Below, piece by piece: positions 25,877-33,307 of a stretch of 64,000 bases of DNA. The number at the start of each line of letters is the position of its first letter. Within the stretch, counting starts at the first letter, position 1. Below the pieces are notes generated by a model. That model saw only the letters and a program-made list of their open reading frames with translations, was not told the origin of the DNA and did not search any database. The translations under genes were made by a program, and so were the position numbers. The stretch is from Tunturiibacter gelidiferens (GTDB taxonomy: Bacteria; Acidobacteriota; Terriglobia; Terriglobales; Acidobacteriaceae), in contig NZ_JACCCV010000001.1 of NCBI RefSeq assembly GCF_013410115.1, forward strand, positions 1,550,001 through 1,614,000, given 5' to 3'.

Positions 25877-26239
25877 TCATCTTGAGATGGTGTCGATGAC
25901 GAGACCGTGGGAACCGTTTTTGGCGTAGTCCTTTCCAGTGACCGTAACGTGCTCGCCTGCGTAGGGGAGTAGTCTAGCGTTCTGCGATGCGGAGGGTGTG
26001 TTGCTGTCGATCGGCAGATAGATGGTTCCGTCGTCTTGCAGAATGACCAGCGGCGAACCGTTTTTGGCGCAGGCTTTCGCGCACGCTACTCCGATGGGTT
26101 TGCTGAGGCCTTTGGTGTAGGCGCACGCGGAGTCGATGACCCAGCCGGCGACTTTGACGTTTGAGCCGCGTTCTTGTGCCATTGCGATTAGAGATACCGT
26201 CATTGCGGCTCCCACAAAGAATCCTTGGATTTTCTTCAC
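25877..26239 (-). CDS. Secreted small protein of unknown function
   Basis: 120 residues from a GTG with GGGAGGAATAGC upstream. The signal peptide is MKKIQGFFVGAAMTVSLIAM, cut near AQE. The mature part has VAGWVIDSACAYTKGLSKPI, a Cys pair (CAKACAKNG) and a strand-rich end (YAGEHVTVTGKDYAKNG). The Cys/Lys/Gly pattern resembles exported OB-fold-like proteins common in acidobacteria, but I do not assign a family. It shares the terminator of the convergent ferredoxin gene. Confidence 0.75.
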   Translation of the reverse strand: MKKIQGFFVGAAMTVSLIAMAQERGSNVKVAGWVIDSACAYTKGLSKPIGVACAKACAKNGSPLVILQDDGTIYLPIDSNTPSASQNARLLPYAGEHVTVTGKDYAKNGSHGLVIDTISR

Positions 26240-26580
26240 GCTATTCCTCCCAAAGTATTGCTGGCGGCAGAAGTGGTTGCTCGCCGACGCAATCCTACAC
26301 CTCGCATCGCCGGTTTCAGAGATGGCGCGGGGATCTCCGGCGATAGACCCGTGTTTGCTGGCTTGTTGCCGTGGTTGTAGCTGGCGTGGGAGGCACGGAG
26401 GAAGTTTTGGGGAGGGTTTCAGGAGGCGGCTCCTGGTTAGCCTGTTTTATTAGGACAAGCGCGTCTGCGATTTGGCTTATTTCGCGCTCATTTGGAAACC
26501 TCATTCGTTCGATTGAATCAATTAGAAGTGCCGGCGATTTTCTCGGGAAGTTGATAATTCTGTCGGCCAGGAAAGGTTCT
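26240..26580. other. 341-base intergenic region
   Basis: It lies between the secreted protein (minus) and the SDR gene (plus), so both promoters lie here. Apart from one doubtful small minus-strand frame (26316-26504) I see no repeat, hairpin or RNA gene. Confidence 0.4.
26316..26504 (-). CDS. Doubtful 62-aa hypothetical protein
   Basis: The frame MRFPNEREISQIADALVLIK has protein-like helix character, followed by a Pro/Thr/Ser-rich tail. No ribosome site precedes the ATG and no family is recognised. It is divergent from the SDR gene. It may be chance. Confidence 0.2.
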   Translation of the reverse strand: MRFPNEREISQIADALVLIKQANQEPPPETLPKTSSVPPTPATTTATSQQTRVYRRRSPRHL

Positions 26581-27420
26581 ATGTCAAAGGTTTGGCTTAT
26601 TACGGGAAGTTCTCGGGGACTTGGACGCGCGTTTACGGAAGCTGTGCTGGAAGCAGGCGATCGCGTGGTGGCGGGTGCGCGAAATCCGGCGCAGCTTGCC
26701 GATCTAGAGAAGAGGTTTGGGGAGAGGGTTCGTGCGGTTTCTCTGGATGTGACGAGTGAGGCACAGGCGAAGGATGCTGTCGAGGCGGCGATTGAACGCT
26801 TTGGTGGGCTGGATGTGCTCGTGAACAATGCGGGCTATGGGAATGTAGCTCCGGTAGAAGATACGACGCTTGAGGAGTTTCGTGCGCAGATCGAGACGAA
26901 TCTGTTTGGCGTGATCATCATGACGAAGGCGGTGATTCACTACTTTCGCGAGCGCGGGGCGGGACATATTATCCAGGTGACTTCGATCGCTGGACGACTT
27001 GGACCGGTGGGGCGGGCGCCTTATGCGGCTGCGAAGTTTGGGGTGGAGGGATTTTCAGAGTCGCTGTCGCGGGAGCTTGGACCGCTTGGGGTGAAGGTGA
27101 CGATTGTGGAGCCGGGTGGGTTTCGTACGGACTTTGCTGGCTCGTCTACTGAACTTCGCGAAGGGCGGCCGGAGTATGACTCGACTGTGGGGGCGACGGT
27201 GCGATTTCAGAAGAACTACAACGGGAGGCAGCCGGGTGATCCGGCAAAGGCTGCTGCGGCACTTCTGCAACTTGTGTCGCTGCCGGAGCCTCCGCTGCGG
27301 CTGTTGCTGGGAAGTGATTGCTATGCGGCGGCTGAGAAGAGCGCTCTTGCGACACTTGAGGCTGACAGGAGATGGAAGGATCTTAGCGTCTCGACTGACT
27401 TCCAGAGAGATGACGGCTGA
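26581..27420 (+). CDS. Short-chain dehydrogenase/reductase
   Basis: 279 residues from the ATG with AGGAAAGG upstream; the frame upstream of it is not protein-like. A classical SDR: cofactor motif TGSSRGLG (about 8-15), NNAG (about 82-85), the catalytic serine in VTSIAG and the YxxxK pair in YAAAKFG (about 150-156). The N-terminal pattern with ARNPAQL suggests NADP preference. Substrate unknown. It precedes recO by 33 bases and may be co-transcribed. Confidence 0.88.
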   Translation: MSKVWLITGSSRGLGRAFTEAVLEAGDRVVAGARNPAQLADLEKRFGERVRAVSLDVTSEAQAKDAVEAAIERFGGLDVLVNNAGYGNVAPVEDTTLEEFRAQIETNLFGVIIMTKAVIHYFRERGAGHIIQVTSIAGRLGPVGRAPYAAAKFGVEGFSESLSRELGPLGVKVTIVEPGGFRTDFAGSSTELREGRPEYDSTVGATVRFQKNYNGRQPGDPAKAAAALLQLVSLPEPPLRLLLGSDCYAAAEKSALATLEADRRWKDLSVSTDFQRDDG

Positions 27421-27453
27421 GCGGGGCCTGTTGCGTGGATTAGTCTTGGAGGG

Positions 27454-28206
27454 ATGACAGAGCGGCAGGGAGAGGCGATCGTGTTGCGGGTGTGGCCGTT
27501 CCAGGAGGCGGACCTGCTGGTGAGCCTGTTTACGCGGGAACAGGGGCGGGTGAAGGGAGTGGCTCGTCATGCGATGCGGTCTCGACGGCGGTTTGGCGGG
27601 GCGCTGGAGCCGATGACGTATGTGCGCGCGACGTATGCGGAGAGGCCGAAGCAGGAGCTGGTGCGACTGGATGCGTTTGAGATTTTGAGTTCACCGCTGT
27701 CGCGGCCGATTGATTATGCGCGGACGGCGGCGCTGCAGTTTGTGGCGGAAGTCGTGGAGGAGGCGCTGCCGGAGCAGGCTCCTGAGGATGCGGTGTTTCG
27801 GCTGGTGCTGGCAGTGCTCGACCAGATACAGGTGGGCAGGGTGTGGATGCCGGTGACGTATTTTTCGCTGTGGATGAGCCGGCTGATGGGATGGATGCCG
27901 GAGTTGGGACGGTGTGTTGTGTGTGGACTCGTGCTGGATCCGAGAGACGGGGGCGGGGGAACGGTTTGGTATTCGTCTACAAGTGATGGGGTAACGTGCG
28001 AGGATGACCGGCGGCCGGGGAGTGTGGCGCTGTCGGCGGCGTCGGTGGGTGAAGCGGTGCGGATGTTTCGGGGGACGGTGGGCGAACTGGCGAAGGAGGA
28101 GTGGCCTAAGGGGCGGGCGGCGGATCTGCGGCGCTTTGCGGTGGAGACGCTGGAGCGGCATCTGGAGCGGCGGTTGGTGAGTGCGAGGGCGTTGGGGAGA
28201 GCGTGA
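27454..28206 (+). CDS. recO: DNA repair protein RecO
   Basis: 250 residues. An N-terminal OB fold (about 1-80, GEAIVLRVWPFQEADLLVSL) contains the basic stretch RHAMRSRRRFGGALEP; a helical domain follows. The zinc-finger half CVVC (about 152-155) is present, while the second pair is reduced to a lone Cys (VTCEDD), a common degeneration. RecO loads RecA on SSB-coated single strands with RecF and RecR. GTG-rich neighbours show no other repair gene. Confidence 0.9.
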   Translation: MTERQGEAIVLRVWPFQEADLLVSLFTREQGRVKGVARHAMRSRRRFGGALEPMTYVRATYAERPKQELVRLDAFEILSSPLSRPIDYARTAALQFVAEVVEEALPEQAPEDAVFRLVLAVLDQIQVGRVWMPVTYFSLWMSRLMGWMPELGRCVVCGLVLDPRDGGGGTVWYSSTSDGVTCEDDRRPGSVALSAASVGEAVRMFRGTVGELAKEEWPKGRAADLRRFAVETLERHLERRLVSARALGRA

Positions 28207-28215
28207 GAGTTAGCC

Positions 28216-28277
28216 AGGAGAGCGGTTCGCGCGCGGCGAGAATGCCCACATCTCAGAATCGGGATAGGGGCACCCGG
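28216..28277 (+). repeat. Dispersed repeat family A, copy 5
   Basis: GAGCGGTTCGCGCGCGGCG, then ATGCCCACATCTC, and the slightly decayed GGGATAGGGGCACCCGG. It lies 9 bases after the recO stop. Confidence 0.75.
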
Positions 28278-28279
28278 CT

Positions 28280-28324
28280 GTCTGACCGGGACGTTTCCGA
28301 AAACGCCGTTTCCGGTAGTCAGAC
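28280..28324. terminator. Inverted repeat between convergent recO and GGDEF genes
   Basis: GTCTGAC (28280-28286) pairs with GTCAGAC (28318-28324), and the interior can form a second small hairpin (CGTTT/AAAACG). No T run follows on either strand, so a terminator role is only likely from position. Confidence 0.4.
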
Positions 28325-28479
28325 GATCAAGCCGTCACCGTAGGTTTCCGATGAGCCGATTTCACTATTCCGATGCGAGATCCTATGCAACGTGCAGGTC
28401 CATGTCTAAGATGGAAGCGCCTGGCAGAGCGCTTTGATTTACTTCTTACCCCAAATCCACGTCGATAAGCGCGGAGCGC

Positions 28480-29691
28480 TCACGAAGTAATCGCCTCGCC
28501 GACATGAACATGCACACCGTCCTCTGAAGCGTCTTCGACAGACGCCAGAAGCACCCTGATGCAGTTTCGTCCAGCCCGTTTCGCGTTGTAGAGAGCCCTG
28601 TCCGCCCGCGCAAGCGTCGACACCGCGGTCTCGCACGGTCTGGCAAAGGTGAGCCCGATGCTCAGCGTAATCGGAAGCGCGAATCTCGAGACCGCAAGCC
28701 CACTCACCGCGTGTTCTATCCGTTCCGCGATTCGCAGCGCGTCTTCGTAGGAAGTCTGCGAAAACACCAACAGGAACTCGTCGCCTCCGTAGCGCCCGAA
28801 AAAATCATACGAGCGAAGCCGCGAGGAGATGACCTCGACAACCTGCTTCAGCGCCGCATCTCCTGCGGCATGGCCTGCCGTGTCATTAATCTGTTTGAAG
28901 TGGTCGATGTCGATCAGCGCCACAGCAAGCTCATAACCGTTTCGCTCCGCACGAACCAGCTCAAGGGCAAGCCGCTGATCAATTCCTCGCCTGTTCAGCG
29001 CACCTGAGACGTGGTCATACAGGGACTGCGCCTCAACAATCGCTACCAGTTCACTGCTCAGCATCAGCAGAAAGAACAACCCGATAATGCAGATGAACAG
29101 AAGGTTCACCACCAGCGACGGTGTCTGAAATCGGCTGGTCTGCATGAAGTCGTATGGAGGGCCATGCAGAAAAGTCACGATCGTCCGGACCGCACCAAAT
29201 GACGCGTAGGCTGCCATGAGCGCCGCGAAGACGTTCAGGATCGACCGCTGTCTGGCCTGGTGGAACAACTCCACCGCGATCAGCCCGCGCGAAACCAACA
29301 GCACGCACGATACGATAACGATCCGCGCGGCGACCCGGTCCTCTACCGCACTGAAGTACGTCAACAGCAAAAGGGCGACAGCGCACAGGATCGAAAGGAA
29401 GCGAGTCGTCCGTGGACTACGAAAGAAGAGCAATATCCCGCGATAGAACAGCACAAATGTTGAGAAGATCAGGGAATGCTCGACAACGACAGCGACAGAG
29501 TTCGGCACGCCGCTTCGTAGAAGAATCAGGATGCACCCCAGAAAGCCCGAAAAAAATCCCAGCGCGAAGGACCCGGTGCCAGGCAGATGACGATACATCC
29601 GCCTCATTCCCAGAAAGGCGATCGAGTAAACCATCGTCAGCAGAATCTGACATGCGAAGAGCGTTCTGTTATCCATCCACGAGAGCCACAT
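28480..29691 (-). CDS. Membrane-bound diguanylate cyclase (GGDEF) with inhibitory site
   Basis: 403 residues from the ATG at 29691 (another Met at 29676; the upstream extension to 29772 is unsupported). Six or seven membrane spans (about 10-225) precede a GGDEF domain with IDIDHFKQINDTAGHAAGD and the loop YGGDEFLLVF. RSYD stands exactly five residues before GGDEF, so the cyclic di-GMP inhibitory site is intact. It makes cyclic di-GMP at the inner membrane under product control, unlike the cyclase at 18151. Confidence 0.88.
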   Translation of the reverse strand: MWLSWMDNRTLFACQILLTMVYSIAFLGMRRMYRHLPGTGSFALGFFSGFLGCILILLRSGVPNSVAVVVEHSLIFSTFVLFYRGILLFFRSPRTTRFLSILCAVALLLLTYFSAVEDRVAARIVIVSCVLLVSRGLIAVELFHQARQRSILNVFAALMAAYASFGAVRTIVTFLHGPPYDFMQTSRFQTPSLVVNLLFICIIGLFFLLMLSSELVAIVEAQSLYDHVSGALNRRGIDQRLALELVRAERNGYELAVALIDIDHFKQINDTAGHAAGDAALKQVVEVISSRLRSYDFFGRYGGDEFLLVFSQTSYEDALRIAERIEHAVSGLAVSRFALPITLSIGLTFARPCETAVSTLARADRALYNAKRAGRNCIRVLLASVEDASEDGVHVHVGEAITS

Positions 29692-29939
29692 AATCTTGTG
29701 CAAAGTGCAATAAAGCGGTGCAGCCAGGTTAAGCGGACACGAGTTGAGGTTTGCGGCGCGTCCGACGCTCACATCACTGGGAAACAGGCTGGTTCAGCTG
29801 GTTCTAACTGCTTCTATTGATCGGCAATCAGCGAGAAACCGAGAGGAGGAGAGACAATTTGAACAACGGAGATCGACGAGTTGCCGAAAACTCGACTTTC
29901 GATTGCGTTGCGGCGATGGGTGTGGCATTTGCGCTTTGG

Positions 29940-30635
29940 TCAGGGTTGTTTGAAGTTGAGCCAGGCAAGGTTCATGTTGCCGCCGGTGAGGATGTGGACG
30001 GTGAGGACGCTTTTGCCGGCGGGGAGGTTGAGTTTGAAGAGGCTTGGGGTTAGGTTCCAGTGGTGCCACTGACGCCAGGCGAGGGGGTCGGCCTGGTTGA
30101 AGGTGGATTGGATGGTGAGGGGGCCGGTGGCGGGTTTGCCGTTGAGGTCGATGGAGATGGTCCCTCCGCGGTTGGAGGTGTAGAGAAGGTCGGCGGGGTA
30201 GAGGCCGGCGTGGGCGACTTCGACGGTGATGTTGAACCACTCGCCGGGCTCGGTCCAGCCGACGTAGAGCTGGTCTTCGGGCGGGAGGACGAGAGAGTAG
30301 GGGCTGTTGTCAGTGGGGTCGGGCGTGGTGTGGAACTTGGTGTAGGAGGTGTCGACGCCCTCGTGGATGCGGAACTCGTGGAGGTAGGAGCCGTCGGCGG
30401 GATTGAGCTCGCCGGAGCCGTGATTGACGGAGTCGGTGTCGTGGTAGGCGATGCCTTCGCCGCCGCTGTCGTAGAAGGCGCACTCTACTTTGCCGGGGAT
30501 GGTTTGGGGTGCGTTTTTGTGGTGGTCGTTGCGGTAGGGGGTGCCCTTGTAGTCGCTGGGCAGATTGTTTTGAATGGCGAAGACGGTGGTGGTGAGGAGC
30601 GTGGCGAGGAGGGCTGCGAGCGGTCTTCTTTGCAA
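29940..30635 (-). CDS. Secreted carbohydrate-binding (CBM6/CBM35-like) protein
   Basis: 231 residues from a TTG start; the ribosome site is weak. Signal peptide RRPLAALLATLLTTTVFA, then a DYKGTPYRNDHHKNAPQTIP segment and a beta-sandwich-like region: YVGWTEPGEWFNITVEVAHA, RGGTISIDLNGKPATGPLTI and HHWNLTPSLFKLNLPAGKSV. This arrangement is that of CBM6-type sugar-binding modules in which GEWxxYxV strands bind glycans. No catalytic domain is present. It follows an SDR on the same strand. Confidence 0.7.
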   Translation of the reverse strand: MQRRPLAALLATLLTTTVFAIQNNLPSDYKGTPYRNDHHKNAPQTIPGKVECAFYDSGGEGIAYHDTDSVNHGSGELNPADGSYLHEFRIHEGVDTSYTKFHTTPDPTDNSPYSLVLPPEDQLYVGWTEPGEWFNITVEVAHAGLYPADLLYTSNRGGTISIDLNGKPATGPLTIQSTFNQADPLAWRQWHHWNLTPSLFKLNLPAGKSVLTVHILTGGNMNLAWLNFKQP

Positions 30636-30726
30636 GAGGGTAGTGGCCTTTCGGAGACGGGTGCGGTGTTGGAGACGAGATGATGGTACACCGCACCTTC
30701 TTGCAGGCCTGGTTCGTGTGGTCGGA

Positions 30727-31503
30727 TTAATGGGGGTCGGCGGCCATGGCGTCGTTGAATTGTTTGAAGAAGGCGTTGTACTTTTCGGGGCCGTTTTGTT
30801 CGGAGAAGCGGAGAGGCTTGACGCGTTCGACGAGGACTTCGGTGACGTCGGGTTGGGATTTGAGGATGTTGATGGTCTCGTTAAGGTAGTCGGCTAGCGG
30901 CATGGCGCGTGGGTCGGAGGCTTGCTTGCTGCCCATAAGCTCGGTCTGGACGTAGGGTGGGATGAGTTCGATGACCTGAATGTTGGTGGACTTGAGTTGA
31001 TAGCGCAGGGCCTGGGTGTAGGAGTGGATGGCGGCCTTGGTGGCGTTGTAGGTGGGGGTCATCGCCATGGGGATGTAGGCAAGGCCGGAGGTGACGGTGA
31101 GAATAGCGGCGTGGGGTTGCTTTTCGAGGTGAGGAAGAAGAGCTGCGGTGAGACGGATGGGGCCGAGGAGATTGGTGGTGATGATTGCCTCGGCGTCGGT
31201 GAGGTCTTCTGGTTGAGCGAGGAGTTTCTCGGGGCGCATGATGCCGGCGTTGTGGACGACGGCGTTGAGGGCGGGGAAGTCGGCGATGAGCTTGGCGGCG
31301 AAGGCGCGTATGCTGGCGGCGTTCTCGATGTCGAGGATCGCGGAGGACATGCCGGGGTTGGCGGCTACGGTGTCGTCGAGGGCTTGTTTGCGGCGACCGG
31401 CGATGATGACGTGGTTGCCGAGTTTGTGAAAGGCCTCTGCCAGGCCGCGGCCGATTCCGGAGCCGCCGCCGGTGATGAGGATCGTATTTCCAGTGGTGTT
31501 CAT
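30727..31503 (-). CDS. Short-chain dehydrogenase (DltE-like SDR)
   Basis: 258 residues from the ATG at 31503 with AGGAG upstream; an upstream frame start at 31548 is not needed. Cofactor motif TGGGSGIGRG, HNAG in place of NNAG (VVHNAGIM), catalytic serine in TVTSGLAYIP and the YxxxK pair in YNATKAAIH. It is close to oxidoreductases controlled by divergent HxlR regulators. That arrangement is found here: an HxlR gene starts 99 bases away on the other strand. Confidence 0.87.
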   Translation of the reverse strand: MNTTGNTILITGGGSGIGRGLAEAFHKLGNHVIIAGRRKQALDDTVAANPGMSSAILDIENAASIRAFAAKLIADFPALNAVVHNAGIMRPEKLLAQPEDLTDAEAIITTNLLGPIRLTAALLPHLEKQPHAAILTVTSGLAYIPMAMTPTYNATKAAIHSYTQALRYQLKSTNIQVIELIPPYVQTELMGSKQASDPRAMPLADYLNETINILKSQPDVTEVLVERVKPLRFSEQNGPEKYNAFFKQFNDAMAADPH

Positions 31504-31602
31504 GGTGTTGAATTCTCCTGACTTAATAGTAGGATTGTTTGTATCCATTGGGAAGTAGGCACCTTAAATATCTATACTTACCTAAAAGAGAGTGAAGAAT
31601 TT
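31504..31602. promoter_or_regulatory. Divergent SDR/HxlR control region
   Basis: AT-rich for this genome. AAGTA (31553-31557) and TACTT (31575-31579) form an inverted pair separated by 17 bases, of a size that a dimeric winged-helix regulator could contact. This operator call is inference. Confidence 0.35.
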
Positions 31603-32055
31603 ATGGGAAAAACGAAGGTTGCGGCTAAGAAACCGGTTCGTAATAAGACGACGACAAAGGAACGGTCGAAGTATCCGGCTGAGGCGGACCCAAAGGTCGA
31701 GGCACTGGTCCGAGAGATTATTGCGCGTGTGGCGGACAAGTGGACGATGCTGGTGCTGGAGGTTTTGGAGGAGCACGGGGTGGTGCGGTTTACGCGGCTC
31801 GGGGAGCTGGTGGGCGGTGTAAGTCAGAAGATGTTGACCAAGACGGTGCGGCAGATGGAGAGGGATGGGCTGGTGACACGGAAGGTGCATCCTGTGATTC
31901 CGCCGCGAGTGGAGTATGAGTTGACGGCGCTTGGTTCGAGCCTGGGCGAGGCGTTTTGCGGGGTGTGGATCTGGGCGGAGAAACATGGGAGTGAGATTGA
32001 GCGGGCGCGGGTTGCGTTCGAGAAAAATGCGGTCAAACGGCAGGATTCCGTATAG
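31603..32055 (+). CDS. HxlR-family winged-helix transcriptional regulator
   Basis: 150 residues. A Lys-rich N-terminal tail (KTKVAAKKPVRNKTTTKERS) leads into the HxlR domain: VADKWTMLVLEVL, RFTRLGELVGGVSQKMLTKT as the recognition helix region, and DGLVTRKVHPVIPPRVEYEL as the wing. Members often respond to aldehydes or quinones and repress a divergent oxidoreductase. The neighbouring SDR on the opposite strand fits. A VWFA gene follows 37 bases downstream. Confidence 0.9.
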   Translation: MGKTKVAAKKPVRNKTTTKERSKYPAEADPKVEALVREIIARVADKWTMLVLEVLEEHGVVRFTRLGELVGGVSQKMLTKTVRQMERDGLVTRKVHPVIPPRVEYELTALGSSLGEAFCGVWIWAEKHGSEIERARVAFEKNAVKRQDSV

Positions 32056-32092
32056 ATGGTTGTTGCCGACTAAGTTCTGGCATACTGCTGGG

Positions 32093-33208
32093 ATGGCGAG
32101 GGCGGGTGGGTTCGCGTTTGGGTTGGGTATGGCGGGCCGGTTGGCAAAAGCTTGTGTGTGGGCCTTTGTGTGGGTATTCGTATGGGCTTTGTGGATGGCG
32201 GGGTGGGGACTGGGCTTGCCGGCCAGGGCACAGGATGCGGATATTCCAACGTTGCATGTCTATGCGAATACGATTCAGATCCCAGTGCTGGTGCTGGGGG
32301 AGGATCGGAAGAAGATTGCGCCGATCGCGCCGAACAGGTTCAGCGTAAGCTTCGACGGAGGACCGCCGTTCCGCGTCTCGCATGTTCGTCTGGAGGGGGA
32401 TGATCCGATCTCGCTTGCGATTTTGCTGGACATGAGCGGGGCGGAGGCGGAGTTATCGTCGAAGCTTGAGGATGCGATTGCGGGGCTTGCGCCGTTGTCT
32501 CTGCGTTCTCAGGATCATGTCTCGGTCTACGGGCTGGATTGCGAGCTTACTCGCTATGCGAGTGACGTGCCAGCCGACCAGGCGCATTTGAAGAAGCTGG
32601 TCCATGAAGCGCTACAGTCATGGGTCGACCGGAGGCGCGATAAACAAGGGTCGAAGTGCAAACCAAAGGTGCAGCTATGGGACGCACTGGCCTTCGCTAC
32701 CAATCAACTGTCGGCGCTTCCTGGCCGGCGGGTGATTCTTGCGGTGACCGATGGGAACGATAAGGGAAGCACGCATCGATGGAACGAGGTGAGGGTGTTC
32801 GCGCAGGCTAGTGCGGTTGCGGTCTTTGGCGTGACGTATGTACCGTGGCTTTCGGTTGGATCCCCCAGCGTGGGTAACGCATTGGAAGATCCCTTCCGTT
32901 CGATCTGTGAGTGGAGTGGGGGGTTGGTGTTTTCGGCGAACAGAAGTGACGTGGCGAAGAGGCTAAAAGGGTTTATGGAACTGGTTAGAGGACGCTACAT
33001 CTTGGAGTTTCCTCGACCGTACAACTCGACGAAGGGACTACACGAGCTGGTGGTGGCTATCGATAAGAGCAAGGCGTTTATTCGCTCGACGGGGATCTCA
33101 GTACCTGTGCAGGATGCGAAGGTGCTGGCCGATCCGACGACGGTACATACGGATCCTGCCTTGGCCCCGGAGGTGGGGACGCATCATATTCTGACGCCGC
33201 CGCAGTGA
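32093..33208 (+). CDS. Secreted VWFA-related protein
   Basis: 371 residues from the ATG at 32093; the frame upstream overlaps hxlR. A long Trp/Val-rich signal peptide or anchor (about 18-48, ending LPARAQD) precedes a domain with LHVYANTIQIPVLVLGEDRK and the VWFA-like strand ISLAILLDMSGAEAEL. The metal-site pattern is DMSGA rather than DxSxS, so metal binding may be weakened. VILAVTDGNDKG is the second conserved strand. It is related in layout to the 22584 protein. Function unknown. Confidence 0.75.
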   Translation: MARAGGFAFGLGMAGRLAKACVWAFVWVFVWALWMAGWGLGLPARAQDADIPTLHVYANTIQIPVLVLGEDRKKIAPIAPNRFSVSFDGGPPFRVSHVRLEGDDPISLAILLDMSGAEAELSSKLEDAIAGLAPLSLRSQDHVSVYGLDCELTRYASDVPADQAHLKKLVHEALQSWVDRRRDKQGSKCKPKVQLWDALAFATNQLSALPGRRVILAVTDGNDKGSTHRWNEVRVFAQASAVAVFGVTYVPWLSVGSPSVGNALEDPFRSICEWSGGLVFSANRSDVAKRLKGFMELVRGRYILEFPRPYNSTKGLHELVVAIDKSKAFIRSTGISVPVQDAKVLADPTTVHTDPALAPEVGTHHILTPPQ

Positions 33209-33251
33209 TGTCGTGAAGGCGATGAGGCGGTCTCCGGAGAGACGCCGATGT

Positions 33252-33292
33252 AAACCTACCCCGCACCTCTTCAGGTGGTGCGGGGTAGGTTT
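33252..33292. terminator. Two-way terminator with a perfect 16-bp stem
   Basis: AAACCTACCCCGCACC and GGTGCGGGGTAGGTTT pair perfectly around a 9-base loop. It lies between the convergent VWFA gene and the FecR-type gene, with A's and T's at the stem base for both directions. Confidence 0.85.
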
Positions 33293-33307
33293 GAAGGGGA
33301 GCCGCGC

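Noticed and set aside
26371..26580. 70-residue N-terminal extension of the SDR
   Set aside because: No ribosome site; the Rossmann fold starts directly after the ATG at 26581.
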